Below are positions 19,975-28,243 of a stretch of 28,243 nucleotides of DNA, piece after piece. This DNA comes from a virus, in IMG/VR virus record IMGVR_UViG_3300048034_000287, positions 1 through 28,243 of that record; one strand, 5' to 3'. The notes under the pieces were generated by a model. It did not search any database, was not told the origin of the DNA, and worked only from the letters and a program-made list of their open reading frames with translations. The first letter of the stretch is position 1. Every line of letters begins with the position of its first letter. A program made the translations under genes and the position numbers.

Positions 19975-22036
19975 CGAGCAGGAGCTGCTCTCGACACTGG
20001 AGCGAAACATCGACGCAGCCGACACCTACGCCAACAGCGAGGTAGGCGACCAGCGCGACAAGGGCCACCGATACTATTACGGCGAACCCATGGGCAACGA
20101 GACCCGTGGCCGCTCGCAGCATGTGTCCCGCGACGTGTTCGACGCCGTTGAGGCCGTAAAGGCCATGATGCTGGAGACCTTCAGCGCGGATAAGAATATC
20201 TGCCGCTTCGACCCTCAGTCGCCAGACGATGTGAACACCGCCCGGCTGGCAACCGCGTGGACTAACTACAACTTTTACCGCCAGAACAACGGCTACAAGA
20301 TCCTCGCGGACGTTATCCACGATGCGCTGGTTGCCAAGACCGGGGTGGTGAAAAGGTATTGGAAGGCAGACTACCGCTACGAGTCCGAGGAGTTTGAGCA
20401 ATTCAGCGAGAACGAGTTCAACGTCATGATGTCAGCGCCCGACGTGGAGCTGATTGAGATGATGGAAGAGTCTATCGAGGTCGTGGACGAGCAGACCGGC
20501 ACCGCCTACTCGCAGCTTGCCCTCTCTGGCACCACCCGCCGCCGCTACGACACCAGCAAGGTATGCGTCGAGACCGTGGAGCCTGAAGACTTCTTGATCA
20601 ACCCCCGAGCTAAGACGGTGCAGGACTCTGACTTCTGCTCGCACCGCATGGCGCGTACCCGAGGCGAGCTGCTGTCTGAGGGCTTCGACCCCGATGTGGT
20701 CGCCAAGCTCGACGAGGAGGACATGCTGAAGGAGGACGGCTCGATTGGCCGAGACTCCGTCGATAGCTTCCGCCACGACCGCTTCGGCTTGGATGACGCC
20801 CGTGACCGTGAGTATGTGACGCTGTACGAGAGCTACATTAAGCGCCACGACCCCGAGATCAACGAGTGCGTTTACTACAAGTGCATACACAGCCGCCGGG
20901 TGATGCTGGACATCGAGCTGGTGGCCGAGATGCCGTTCCGCACCTTCACGCCCTTCCCGTTACCTCATCGATTCTACGGCATGTCACTGGCCGACCAGCT
21001 CTGTGATCTTCAGAAGACCATGTCGAGCCTGAAGCGCGGCGTGGTCGATCACCTGATGCTGACCACCACCAGCCGCTGGGTTGCGAACCTCAGTCTAGTG
21101 AAGAACCCACGCGACCTGCTCGATAACCGGGTAGGTGCCGTGGTGGATGTGATGTCTCCCAACCCGGAGTCTGTGGTACGGCCCCTGCCCACGCCGCAGC
21201 TCAACGGCAACGTCTATACGGCGATTGAGAACTTCGAGCAGGAAAAGGAGCAACGCTCTGGATCGAGCAGGATGTCTCGCGGCATGGACTCGACGGCGAT
21301 CAGCAAGCAGAACTCAAGCGACCTGATCAACACCTTCATGAACGCCAGCAACCGGCGGATCATGGTCATGTGCCGCAACTTCGCTGAGAACTTCCTGAAG
21401 CCTCTGATGCAGGACTTATACCGGCTGGGCGTGGAGTACGAGAACGAGACTGTAATGTTACAGCTCGACGGTGCCTTCCAGCCTGCTACGCCCTCCGCGC
21501 TTGGTGACCGCACCGAGATGACCGTGGCGGTTGCCCTGACCCCGGAGGAGCAGCAGGCAGAGGCCCAGAAGCTGCTGACTCTGGACACTCAGTTCACATC
21601 CAACCCAGCCGACCCGACTGTTGGCGGCCTCTACGGCCAGCAGCAGCGCCACGCCCTGCTGTCTCGGGCCTTTGAGCTGCTGAACATCAAGGACGGCGCA
21701 TCGTTCCTGCAAGATCCAAACAGCCCAGAGTTCCAGCAGATGCAGCAGCAGCAGCAGCAGATGCAGCAGGAAATTCAGGCGCGTCAGGAGGAGATGGAGA
21801 AGTTCAACGCAGGCATGACCGCCCGGCAGGTGTCGGTGCTAGAGGGCCAGCTTGAGCTGGATGTTGTGAAGGAGCAGAACCGCATGATGCTGGAGCTTGA
21901 GAAGCAGGAGTTCACTGAGGAAGAGAAAGAGGCTCGCCTGATGCTGGACACTGAGAAGCACCTGCACGACATCGAGCGCGATCAAGCGGAGCTGGAAATA
22001 GAACGAGAACAGAAGAGGAACGTAAGCATTGGCTGA
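19958..22036 (+). CDS. Portal protein (P22-type), 692 aa
   Basis: Forms the dodecameric portal ring at the capsid vertex through which DNA passes. Length and placement directly after the large terminase match P22-like portals. N-terminal features include YYYGEPMGNETRGRSQHVSRDVFDAVEAVKAMMLETF, typical of this family; the central region has the wing and clip segments. The C-terminus (about 590-692) is a long Gln/Glu-rich coiled coil, starting with a QQMQQQQQQMQQE run encoded by near-pure CAG repeats, and may form the barrel that reaches into the capsid. The ATG at 19958 is used; a second in-frame ATG is 6 bases later. Confidence 0.93.
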   Translation: MNMTIDEQELLSTLERNIDAADTYANSEVGDQRDKGHRYYYGEPMGNETRGRSQHVSRDVFDAVEAVKAMMLETFSADKNICRFDPQSPDDVNTARLATAWTNYNFYRQNNGYKILADVIHDALVAKTGVVKRYWKADYRYESEEFEQFSENEFNVMMSAPDVELIEMMEESIEVVDEQTGTAYSQLALSGTTRRRYDTSKVCVETVEPEDFLINPRAKTVQDSDFCSHRMARTRGELLSEGFDPDVVAKLDEEDMLKEDGSIGRDSVDSFRHDRFGLDDARDREYVTLYESYIKRHDPEINECVYYKCIHSRRVMLDIELVAEMPFRTFTPFPLPHRFYGMSLADQLCDLQKTMSSLKRGVVDHLMLTTTSRWVANLSLVKNPRDLLDNRVGAVVDVMSPNPESVVRPLPTPQLNGNVYTAIENFEQEKEQRSGSSRMSRGMDSTAISKQNSSDLINTFMNASNRRIMVMCRNFAENFLKPLMQDLYRLGVEYENETVMLQLDGAFQPATPSALGDRTEMTVAVALTPEEQQAEAQKLLTLDTQFTSNPADPTVGGLYGQQQRHALLSRAFELLNIKDGASFLQDPNSPEFQQMQQQQQQMQQEIQARQEEMEKFNAGMTARQVSVLEGQLELDVVKEQNRMMLELEKQEFTEEEKEARLMLDTEKHLHDIERDQAELEIEREQKRNVSIG

Positions 22037-22232
22037 TCTATCAAGGTTCGATGACCTGCTTAACCGGGCGAAGGAGAAAAAGAAACCCAAGCCCGACATC
22101 AAGCAGGTGTTCAAAGAATTCGAGGCATACAGGGCGCAGGCGGCTGCCCCTGTAGCTGAGAAAAGTGCGGGAAGTGAAAAACCCGAAAAACCTAAAAAAC
22201 CAAAGCAACCCGAAAAGGACTTTTTAGTATGA
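22029..22232 (+). CDS. Small Lys/Pro-rich protein, 67 aa, TTG start
   Basis: The only available start is TTG at 22029, overlapping the portal's stop by 8 bases, with an AGAGGAA site about 10 bases upstream. The product MADLSRFDDLLNRAKEKKKPKP then KQVFKEFEAYRAQAAAPVAEK ends in a low-complexity EKPEKPKKPKQPEKD tail. It is probably intrinsically disordered apart from a short helix. Lying between portal and scaffold, it may be a minor head-assembly factor; this is positional inference. The next gene's ATG overlaps its stop (ATGA). Confidence 0.7.
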   Translation: MADLSRFDDLLNRAKEKKKPKPDIKQVFKEFEAYRAQAAAPVAEKSAGSEKPEKPKKPKQPEKDFLV

Positions 22233-22492
22233 GCGAAGTAGAGACAATGGAAATGCACGAACTCCAAAGCAAGGCAGACGCGGCAAGCGCGATGCTGAAC
22301 TCTGAGGTGTTCAACGAGGCGTTCCAGAGAATGAATCAGGGGATAGTTGACCAGATATTATCTACGCCAGCCGAGGCACCCGAGGAGCGCGAAAGGCTCT
22401 ACGCGATGTTTAAGGCAGGGCAAATGTTTGTGCAGCAATTTGCTACATTAATCAACAACTTAGAGTTGCGTAAACAACAAGAGGATGAGTAG
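22229..22492 (+). CDS. Hypothetical head-module protein, 87 aa
   Basis: Starts at an ATG overlapping the previous stop. The sequence MSEVETMEMHELQSKADAASAMLNSEVFNEAFQRMNQGIVDQIL then RLYAMFKAGQMFVQQFATLINNLELRKQQEDE is all-helical and acidic. Small helical proteins of this size between portal and scaffold genes are usual in podovirus-like marine phages, but their function is unknown. Confidence 0.78.
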   Translation: MSEVETMEMHELQSKADAASAMLNSEVFNEAFQRMNQGIVDQILSTPAEAPEERERLYAMFKAGQMFVQQFATLINNLELRKQQEDE

Positions 22493-22493
22493 A

Positions 22494-23456
22494 ATGGCGG
22501 AAGCTAACATTGATCCGGCAGAGCAACCCTCCCAAGACTCTTCGGAACAAGACACGATTGACAGATTGACCACGCTGTTGGAGTCCGATCTGGACGAACC
22601 AGAGGTTGAGGAGCAATCCGATCAAGAGGCCGATGAGGCCGACATAGTAGACGAGGAGTTCGAGGAAGCGCCCGAAGAGGATACCGCCGAGGCAGAGGAG
22701 GTCGAGGAAGACCCAACCGATGAAGCCGAGCAGGAGGAACCGGAAGAGCTGACGTTTGAAGTGGACGGCGAGAGCCTGACCGCCGAGGAACTGAAGCTGG
22801 GATACCTCAGACAGAGCGACTACACAAAAAAGACGCAGGCGGTAGCCGAGCAGCGGAAGGCTTTTGAAGCCCAAACCGCAGAAGCCGAGGCGACCATGAA
22901 TGCGTTGATGTCCGCCGCTGGCGCTGACATTTCGCGTTTTCAGAACGTGAACTGGGAGCAGGCAGCGATAGACAACCCTGAACAATACAAGCAGGCCAAG
23001 GCGGCCTTTGAGCAGGCACAGTCCACCTACAACTTAATTAAGGCGCAGGCGGATCAGTTCCAGACTCAGCAGCAGCAACAGACCGAGGCGGCGCAGAAAG
23101 AGGCCGCAAAAGAAAGTCTGACTGTCCTGAAGACCAATATCCCTAACTGGAATAACGATCTTTATTACAAGATCGGGGAATACGCTCAAGGTTTAGGTGT
23201 CAGCGGTGAGGAGTTCAATAAGGTCTCCGATCACCGATTGATTACCGCGCTATGGAAGGCCATGCAGTTTGATCAGGCAAAACAGGTGACGGCTAAGAAA
23301 AAAGCGAAGTCATCACCTACAAAAACTTTGTCTGGCTCCAAAGCCGACTCGACAAAGGCCGTTCAGTCCGAAAGCGCCCGTAAAACACGGGAGCGATTGA
23401 GAAAGTCCGGCACTGTTGATGACGCAGCGGCAGCCCTCTTGAACAGGATGCAATAA
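22494..23456 (+). CDS. Capsid scaffolding protein, 320 aa
   Basis: Two in-frame ATGs lie 9 bases apart (22485 and 22494). The second is preferred because GAGG is 9 bases upstream and it begins MAEANIDPAEQPSQD. Residues 1-90 are extremely acidic (runs of Glu and Asp). Residues 95-230 are Gln/Ala-rich and helical (KKTQAVAEQRKAFEAQTAEAEATMNAL, with a QQQQQ run). The C-terminus is basic (AKKKAKSSPTKTL then KTRERLRKSG). Acidic N-terminus, central coiled coil and basic C-terminus binding the capsid protein are the hallmark of podovirus scaffolds. It lies directly before the capsid gene, as expected. Confidence 0.85.
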   Translation: MAEANIDPAEQPSQDSSEQDTIDRLTTLLESDLDEPEVEEQSDQEADEADIVDEEFEEAPEEDTAEAEEVEEDPTDEAEQEEPEELTFEVDGESLTAEELKLGYLRQSDYTKKTQAVAEQRKAFEAQTAEAEATMNALMSAAGADISRFQNVNWEQAAIDNPEQYKQAKAAFEQAQSTYNLIKAQADQFQTQQQQQTEAAQKEAAKESLTVLKTNIPNWNNDLYYKIGEYAQGLGVSGEEFNKVSDHRLITALWKAMQFDQAKQVTAKKKAKSSPTKTLSGSKADSTKAVQSESARKTRERLRKSGTVDDAAAALLNRMQ

Positions 23457-23457
23457 A

Positions 23458-24357
23458 ATGCCAACAGTAAGCGGCACTCTAAAAACTTTCGATCAGGTCG
23501 GTAAGCGTGAAGACGTAGAAGACATCATCTACGATATTTCGCCTACGGACACACCCATGCTCACCAGCATCGGAACCTCTACTGCTGGGGCAACTTTGCA
23601 CCAGTGGCTGCAAGACTCTCTTGCCCCCGTAGCGACCAACGCTAACGTGGAAGGCGCGGACGCAGGCACGGCCTCTACCATCACACAGACCGTCAAGACT
23701 GCTAACACGCAGATCTTTGACAAGGTTGTGCAGGTATCAGGAACCGCCGAAGCGGTAGGCACCTATGGCCGTACAAGCGATCTGGCGTATGCCATCGCCA
23801 AGGCCGGTAAGGAAATCAAGCGCGATATCGAGCACAGCTTTGTAGGCGCTGGGCAGGCAGGAACCGCTGGTAACAGCAGCACTGCACGTCAATTGACCTC
23901 CGCTGCCAACCAGATCAGCGCGGCCACCACCAACACCGCTGGCTCGAATAGAGCACTAACGGAAGCACTCGTCCTCGACGTAGCACAAAAAGTGTACGAA
24001 AAAGGCGGCGATGCCTCTCAGATGCAGGTAACACCCTCGCACTCTGTAGTGGTTGCAGGCTTCGCTACGGCCTCTGGTCGCCAGCGAGACTTCGGCAGCA
24101 GCACGACTGTTGTGAACTCGGTAGACATCTTGGTAACGCCATTCGGAACCCTGAATGTTGTGCCTAACCGTCTGCTCGACGCCAACACGTCTCTGATCCT
24201 CGACACCGAGTATTGGTCACGCGCAGTTCTGCGACCCATGCAGACTGTTGTTTTGGCTAAGACCGGCGACAGCGATAAGCGTCAGATGCTGACTGAGCTT
24301 ACCTTGGTGTGCGAGCACGACGAGGCAAGCGGCAAGATCGACGCACTGACCGCGTAA
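23458..24357 (+). CDS. Major capsid protein, DUF5309/SU10-type, 299 aa
   Basis: The sequence MPTVSGTLKTFDQVGKREDVEDIIYDISPTDTPMLTSI is the characteristic start of DUF5309 capsid proteins, with a middle GTYGRTSDLAYAIAKAGKEIKRDIEHSFVGAGQAG and a C-terminal RPMQTVVLAKTGDSDKRQMLTELTLVCEHDEASG. It would take the HK97 fold and build the icosahedral shell. It starts one base after the scaffold stop. A two-hairpin terminator region follows, consistent with its need for high expression compared with genes downstream. Confidence 0.92.
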   Translation: MPTVSGTLKTFDQVGKREDVEDIIYDISPTDTPMLTSIGTSTAGATLHQWLQDSLAPVATNANVEGADAGTASTITQTVKTANTQIFDKVVQVSGTAEAVGTYGRTSDLAYAIAKAGKEIKRDIEHSFVGAGQAGTAGNSSTARQLTSAANQISAATTNTAGSNRALTEALVLDVAQKVYEKGGDASQMQVTPSHSVVVAGFATASGRQRDFGSSTTVVNSVDILVTPFGTLNVVPNRLLDANTSLILDTEYWSRAVLRPMQTVVLAKTGDSDKRQMLTELTLVCEHDEASGKIDALTA

Positions 24358-24360
24358 AGT

Positions 24361-24383
24361 TTGCTCATCCCTCCCCTGAGCAA
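24361..24383 (+). promoter_or_regulatory. First hairpin after the capsid gene
   Basis: TTGCTCA and TGAGCAA pair perfectly around a 9-base pyrimidine-rich loop, starting 4 bases after the capsid stop. No U-tract follows directly; it may stabilise the capsid mRNA 3' end. Confidence 0.5.
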
Positions 24384-24384
24384 C

Positions 24385-24419
24385 GGCGGCCCCTTCGGGG
24401 GTCGCCACCCTTTTCTTTT
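24385..24419 (+). terminator. UUCG-loop terminator after the capsid gene
   Basis: GGCGGCCCC (24385-24393) and GGGGTCGCC (24398-24406) form a 9-bp stem with one G-U pair, capped by the very stable TTCG loop. ACCC and a T-rich run (TTTTCTTTT, 24411-24419) follow. It would terminate or attenuate transcription between capsid and tail-connector genes. Confidence 0.85.
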
Positions 24420-24430
24420 GAGGTGGAAGA

Positions 24431-24730
24431 ATGTCTGAATTGAAATCCCACATTGTTCACGACGAGATTGAGGACAAGCTGCATGTGGCCCACACGCAGG
24501 ATATTGCCCCAATCATCGCGGACAACATCGCCCGATCTAACGAAATTGATAAGCACGCCAAGTACGGCGAAACAGAGCGCGTGGCCTCTATACCTATGGT
24601 CTTAGTAGTTCAATGGATGCAGGAGGGGATCAACGTCATGAACCCCACATACGAGGATCAGAAGAAGATCAAGCAGCGCCTGAACAGCCCGGAGTATGCG
24701 TACCTAAGAACCCGAGGCGGTAGACTATGA
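24431..24730 (+). CDS. Conserved-type small head protein, 99 aa
   Basis: The ATG follows a GAGGTGG site. The product MSELKSHIVHDEIEDKLHVAHTQDIAPIIADNIA then KYGETERVASIPMVLVVQWMQEGINVMNPTYEDQKKIKQRL and a basic end resembles short proteins encoded between the capsid and adaptor genes in marine podovirus-like phages. No enzymatic motif is visible. A decoration or connector-linked role is possible. Its stop overlaps the adaptor start (ATGA). Confidence 0.8.
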   Translation: MSELKSHIVHDEIEDKLHVAHTQDIAPIIADNIARSNEIDKHAKYGETERVASIPMVLVVQWMQEGINVMNPTYEDQKKIKQRLNSPEYAYLRTRGGRL

Positions 24731-25329
24731 GCCTATCAACCTACGACGGCCTGAAGGTCTCGGTAGCCGATTGGCTGAACCGGGAAGACCTAACCAACGT
24801 CATACCAGATTTTATCGAGCTTGCGGAGAACCGTATTTTCCATGAGCTTCGCGCCCCAGTTAACGAGAAGACTATCCTTCTAACCCTGAGCAGCGACGGC
24901 TATGCGACTTTGCCGTCGGACTTCTTGGAGGCCAAGGATCTTTTCTGGAACTACAACCCGATTTCTCGCGTAACACTTGCACAGATCCACAGCTACACCG
25001 AGCGCACAGGTGCAGCGCCAGAGGTTTTTGCCCGTGAGACGTATCGACTTCGCTTTTACCCGGTACCGACTGCCGAGGCCAGCGACGAGCTGCGGATGAT
25101 TTACTACTACGACCCCGGCAGGCTCACATCGAGCGAGACAAGCAATGTGGTGTTTGCCGCTGCCCCGGAGCTGTACCTCTACGGCACACTGGCAGAGGCG
25201 GCCCAATACCTTGGCAGCGACGGCTCTCGCTGGGAGGGTGGCTACCAGAACGCAATGGGTCGATTGATGCAGCACGCTGCGGTTGCGGAGAACGCGGGAG
25301 CGACGGCAACAGTCCAAATGGGATATTAG
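24727..25329 (+). CDS. Head-tail adaptor protein, 200 aa
   Basis: The sequence [44 protein letters not shown], then [24 protein letters not shown], and [42 protein letters not shown] has the layout of phage adaptor proteins (T7 gp11/P22 gp4-like helical bundle with an inserted beta domain) that bind the portal ring and receive the tail nozzle. Length and position fit. It overlaps the previous gene by 4 bases and is followed after one base by the tail fibre gene. Confidence 0.85.
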   Translation: MSLSTYDGLKVSVADWLNREDLTNVIPDFIELAENRIFHELRAPVNEKTILLTLSSDGYATLPSDFLEAKDLFWNYNPISRVTLAQIHSYTERTGAAPEVFARETYRLRFYPVPTAEASDELRMIYYYDPGRLTSSETSNVVFAAAPELYLYGTLAEAAQYLGSDGSRWEGGYQNAMGRLMQHAAVAENAGATATVQMGY

Positions 25330-25330
25330 A

Positions 25331-28243
25331 ATGTCTGGATTTTTTAAGGATAACCCGCCTGCCACGCAGGTAGGTTCTGAAGACGCAACCGAGTCCACCA
25401 TCCAAGAGGACGCGGTAACCCAGACCGACACCTCTGGTGGCTTTTACCAAGGCTCCCCCGACCAGACCACCACCGATGCCTACACGGCAGATGCGCTGGC
25501 GAGCAAGAACGCCGCCGAGGCCGCCAAGGTAGCAGCCGAGGCAGCGCAGGCAGCGAGTGAGTCAGCGAAGACCGCAGCCGAGACTGCGGAAATTAACGCC
25601 GAGACTGCGGAGACGAACGCTGAGACGGCTGAGACAAACGCCGAGACTGCGGAGACGAATGCCGCAGCCAGTGAGAGCGCGGCAGCGACATCTGCCACAA
25701 ACGCCGCTGGGTCTGCTACCACTGCCACCACCAAGGCCAGCGAGGCCGCAACTTCGGCAACGAATGCGGCTACTAGCGCGACATCTGCTGAAACAGCCAA
25801 GACCGCAGCAGAGAACGCTGAGACAAACGCCGAGACGGCAGAGACCAACGCCGCATCTAGCGCATCGTCGGCATCTACCTCTGCCAGCAACGCATCGACA
25901 TCTGCTACCGCAGCATCAGGGTCTGCCAGCGCGGCGAGCACCAGCGAGACCAACGCGGCTACTTCTGCGACTAATGCTGCAACCTCAGAAACTAACGCCG
26001 CAACGTCATCGTCAAATGCGTCTACCAGCGAGACCAACGCAGCCGCATCGGCTACGTCTGCCTCCAACAGCGCCTCTACAGCCACAACAAAAGCGTCTGA
26101 GGCTGCGACTTCTGCTTCGAGCGCGGCGACATCTCTGAGCAACATAACATCGCTGTCTGCGGCAACGGGCGCGGCGGGATCTAGTGCTTCATACGACAGC
26201 AGCACTGGCGTTTTGACTGTTCCACGGGGCGACACTGGCGCAACTGGATCGCAGGGAGCTACCGGCCCACAGGGCGCTACCGGCCCACAAGGAGCCACCG
26301 GCCCTCAAGGCCCAACAGGTGCAACAGGTGCCGCTGGTGCAGATGGAGATGATGGAGCCACCGGCCCTCAAGGTGCTACCGGCCCTCAAGGTGCCACAGG
26401 GCCACAAGGCCCAGCAGGTAACGACGGCGCTGACGGCTCAACTGGCGCTACCGGCCCAGCAGGAGATACGGGAGCTACTGGCGCAACCGGCCCACAAGGA
26501 GCCACCGGGGCAACAGGTGCTACTGGCCCAGCGGGTGCTGACGGAAACGACGGAGCCACCGGCCCCCAAGGCGCTACAGGCCCACAAGGCCCGGCGGGTA
26601 ATGATGGGGCCGATGGCGCAACAGGTGCCACTGGCGCACAGGGGCCGCAAGGCCCAGCGGGTGATGACGGCGCTACGGGTGCCACTGGCGCACAAGGCCC
26701 AGCAGGCCCAACTGGGGCCACAGGAGCGCAGGGGCCAGCCGGATCTGATGGCTCACCCGACACTGCCGCAGAGGTCTTAACAAAGATAAAAACTGTGGAC
26801 GGCTCTGGGTCTGGCTTAGACGCTGATCTGTTGGATGGTCTGCATTCTACTAGCTTTGCGCCAAGCACATTTAATGTGTCAACCGGTGCGTCTACATCCG
26901 ACCCTAACTCTAGGACTGATTCACATTTTTTAACCAATAACGGTAACGCACCGTTTGGCGGCATTTTTTCACACATCCAAAACCATTGGTGGAGTACCGT
27001 CGGGGGCAATGTTGCTCAACACGCAACAACATATAACGGATCTACATCCAGATTTGCTGTCAGGCACCGATATAGCAGCACTTGGAGGTCTTGGTCTGAA
27101 GCATGGACTAACAACAATGATGGCTCAGGTTCTGGGTTAGACGCTGACTTACTTGATGGGCTTCATGCTTCTTCGTTTATGAGAGCATCGGCTGTCGCTA
27201 GTCTCGACATGAACGACTACAACATCGTTGATGTTACAAATATCCAGACTAATGGTTCAAATGCTGACGTAAAGTTCTCTGTTTGGGACGGCACCACCTA
27301 CGGCATCGGTATGACCAGCGGAGTTACGCTAGGTCACCTAAACGACTACGCCATGACGTTCTGCATGAACGATGATGCGGATAGAGGTTTCTGGTGGGGA
27401 TATAGCGGTCAGGGCAAGTCCGCAGGCGCGATGTCACTAACAACAGGCGGAAGGCTATGGGTAACTAACGATGTCACTACCCCAACCCTCCGTCTCGGTG
27501 ATGGTAACGATGGTCGTTTTTACTCAGATAATAACGGAAGAACTGCTTTCGCCGATGGCGATTTCTACATTCAAAACACTGTAGGCAACTACTATAACTA
27601 TGCTACAAATCAGTACCTTGGTGATAATAGTGGAGACAACATTTATGTCCGAGGTAATACTCTTTCTGGAGATGGGTGGTCTCTTACAGGGGCAGGTGTT
27701 TTAGACTTAAACGGCGGTCATGGCGCACTAAACATAACTAACTCGTCAATCCTTTCATCCGCCGTATCAAACTGGACGGGCAATCCCGGCGCATCAGGAA
27801 AAATTCAGTACCACTCTAACCGTTGGTACATCGTCGGTGACCAGTCATCGAACAGGATTGTGCAGTTCAGACGGGATGGTTCTGATAAGTCTTACATTGA
27901 CAACAACGGCTCTCTGATCGGCGGGGGTAACTGGTACACTGGCAACGACGGCTCAGGCTCCGGCTTAGACGCTGATACTGTTGATGGAGTTCAGGGGTCT
28001 TCACTGGTCAGAAGCGATGCCATCACATCAATGACCTCCGCTGGTATCGGTAGAAATGACCACCATCTCGGGCATCTTGTTGGCAGCTATAACAACGTAG
28101 GCGCAAACAGCACTAAAACTAATCCGATATATTCTATCGGCACGAATTATGTTCCGAGCGCGACGGCTCTTAATAACCATTATGGTATCGGGTATTCCCA
28201 CGCCAATTTTTGGGGTTCTGGGAACGGCAAGCCAAGTGGTTGG
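25331..28243 (+). CDS. Tail fibre protein, at least 971 aa (3' end outside window)
   Basis: The frame is open from the ATG at 25331 to the window edge without a stop. Domains: residues 1-50, a short unique N-terminus that should attach to the tail; about 55-280, an Ala/Asn/Thr/Ser/Glu-rich repeat (units such as AETAETN and NAATSAT), typical of trimeric coiled-coil shafts in lambda Stf-like fibres; 300-476, 59 uninterrupted Gly-X-Y triplets forming a collagen-like triple helix; from about 490, a beta-rich distal part. The motif [14 protein letters not shown] starts at residues 490, 597 and (as DADTVDG) 873, marking repeated modules. Near the end there is [17 protein letters not shown], typical of fibre tips. 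It should recognise the host surface. An intramolecular chaperone may lie beyond the edge. Confidence 0.9.
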   Translation, partial: MSGFFKDNPPATQVGSEDATESTIQEDAVTQTDTSGGFYQGSPDQTTTDAYTADALASKNAAEAAKVAAEAAQAASESAKTAAETAEINAETAETNAETAETNAETAETNAAASESAAATSATNAAGSATTATTKASEAATSATNAATSATSAETAKTAAENAETNAETAETNAASSASSASTSASNASTSATAASGSASAASTSETNAATSATNAATSETNAATSSSNASTSETNAAASATSASNSASTATTKASEAATSASSAATSLSNITSLSAATGAAGSSASYDSSTGVLTVPRGDTGATGSQGATGPQGATGPQGATGPQGPTGATGAAGADGDDGATGPQGATGPQGATGPQGPAGNDGADGSTGATGPAGDTGATGATGPQGATGATGATGPAGADGNDGATGPQGATGPQGPAGNDGADGATGATGAQGPQGPAGDDGATGATGAQGPAGPTGATGAQGPAGSDGSPDTAAEVLTKIKTVDGSGSGLDADLLDGLHSTSFAPSTFNVSTGASTSDPNSRTDSHFLTNNGNAPFGGIFSHIQNHWWSTVGGNVAQHATTYNGSTSRFAVRHRYSSTWRSWSEAWTNNNDGSGSGLDADLLDGLHASSFMRASAVASLDMNDYNIVDVTNIQTNGSNADVKFSVWDGTTYGIGMTSGVTLGHLNDYAMTFCMNDDADRGFWWGYSGQGKSAGAMSLTTGGRLWVTNDVTTPTLRLGDGNDGRFYSDNNGRTAFADGDFYIQNTVGNYYNYATNQYLGDNSGDNIYVRGNTLSGDGWSLTGAGVLDLNGGHGALNITNSSILSSAVSNWTGNPGASGKIQYHSNRWYIVGDQSSNRIVQFRRDGSDKSYIDNNGSLIGGGNWYTGNDGSGSGLDADTVDGVQGSSLVRSDAITSMTSAGIGRNDHHLGHLVGSYNNVGANSTKTNPIYSIGTNYVPSATALNNHYGIGYSHANFWGSGNGKPSGW
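26228..26758 (+). repeat. Collagen-like Gly-X-Y repeat region
   Basis: There are 59 consecutive Gly-X-Y triplets, mostly GAT, GPQ, GPA and GND/GAD. The underlying DNA is a diverged 9-base and 18-base repeat with many GCC ACC GGC-like units. Long open frames on the opposite strand here are artefacts of this composition. Such stretches commonly expand and contract by recombination. Confidence 0.93.
26798..28006 (+). repeat. Three spaced copies of a 20-residue fibre motif
   Basis: [16 protein letters not shown]-type units occupy about 26798-26857, 27119-27178 and 27947-28006 in the tail fibre frame. The first two differ mainly in two residues before SF; the third is diverged ([10 protein letters not shown]). 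They punctuate the distal fibre and probably mark module boundaries. Confidence 0.8.

Noticed and set aside
19808-20401. 197-residue minus-strand frame opposite the terminase/portal junction
   Set aside because: The plus-strand genes are well supported here; the antisense frame has no motif or start signal.
21731-21770. CAG trinucleotide run in the portal gene as a separate repeat element
   Set aside because: It simply encodes the Gln-rich start of the portal C-terminal coiled coil.
25480-26298. Long 272-residue frame on the minus strand opposite the tail fibre shaft
   Set aside because: It is the antisense of Ala/Thr/Asn-rich repeats and consists of Ala/Val/Asp repeats with no start signal; composition creates it.
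26228-26758. Regular short repeats that might suggest a CRISPR array
   Set aside because: The period is 9 and 18 bases, with no unique spacers, and the region encodes collagen triplets in an open fibre frame.
26386-27009. Minus-strand Gly/Pro-rich frame opposite the collagen-like region
   Set aside because: It mirrors the Gly-X-Y codons on the other strand. The plus-strand frame continues through and beyond the region and gives recognisable fibre domains.

Overview
The window looks like most of the genome of a temperate, short-tailed (podovirus-like) bacteriophage of a Gram-negative host, probably aquatic or marine. The evidence is a P22-type packaging and head module (small and large terminase, portal, scaffold, DUF5309-type capsid, head-tail adaptor), a tyrosine integrase, a CI-like repressor, a family A DNA polymerase operon of the DUF2800/DUF2815 type, and several short basic proteins of a kind often seen in marine phages. 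By eye the DNA is moderately GC-rich. There are no host genes, tRNAs, rRNAs, insertion sequences or CRISPR arrays. The host cannot be named from this sequence alone.

Layout. 1-4175 (+): end of the virion module, with a partial gene, a small unknown, an 869-residue polyvalent protein with an ADP-ribosyltransferase-like domain, a membrane-anchored coiled-coil protein and two short Lys-rich proteins. 4176-4375: intergenic region with a strong candidate attP dyad. 4376-5353 (+): integrase. 5319-6450 (-): lysogeny operon of repressor, small HTH protein and DUF3310 protein. 6491-11671 (-): leftward replication operon, read as split DUF2800 nuclease, DUF2815 ssDNA-binding-like protein, DNA polymerase, VRR-NUC nuclease and SNF2 helicase. 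11672-11803: divergent control region. 11804-14948 (+): Cro-like regulator, tiny protein, primase-helicase and HNH-like protein. 14949-17404 (+): a promoter with an embedded operator, then about eight small accessory genes with unusual intercistronic hairpins. 17405-17869: terminator and a repeat-rich region, a candidate packaging site. 17870-25329 (+): packaging and head genes. 25331 to the end (+): a very long tail fibre gene cut by the window edge.

Regulation. The inverted repeat ACAAC-N5-GTTGT occurs perfectly three times: in front of the repressor gene, in front of the leftward operon, and over the -35 box of the promoter for the small-gene operon. A near-perfect fourth copy sits beside the repressor. 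Together these suggest a dispersed immunity system in which one repressor controls operons about 5 and 8.5 kb away. Many adjacent genes are coupled by 4-base stop/start overlaps, several with GTG, TTG or even CTG starts.

The intact integrase/attP neighbourhood lies between late virion genes and the immunity operon, so the sequence represents a circular or virion form rather than an integrated prophage. No endolysin or holin was recognised, so part of the genome lies outside the window.
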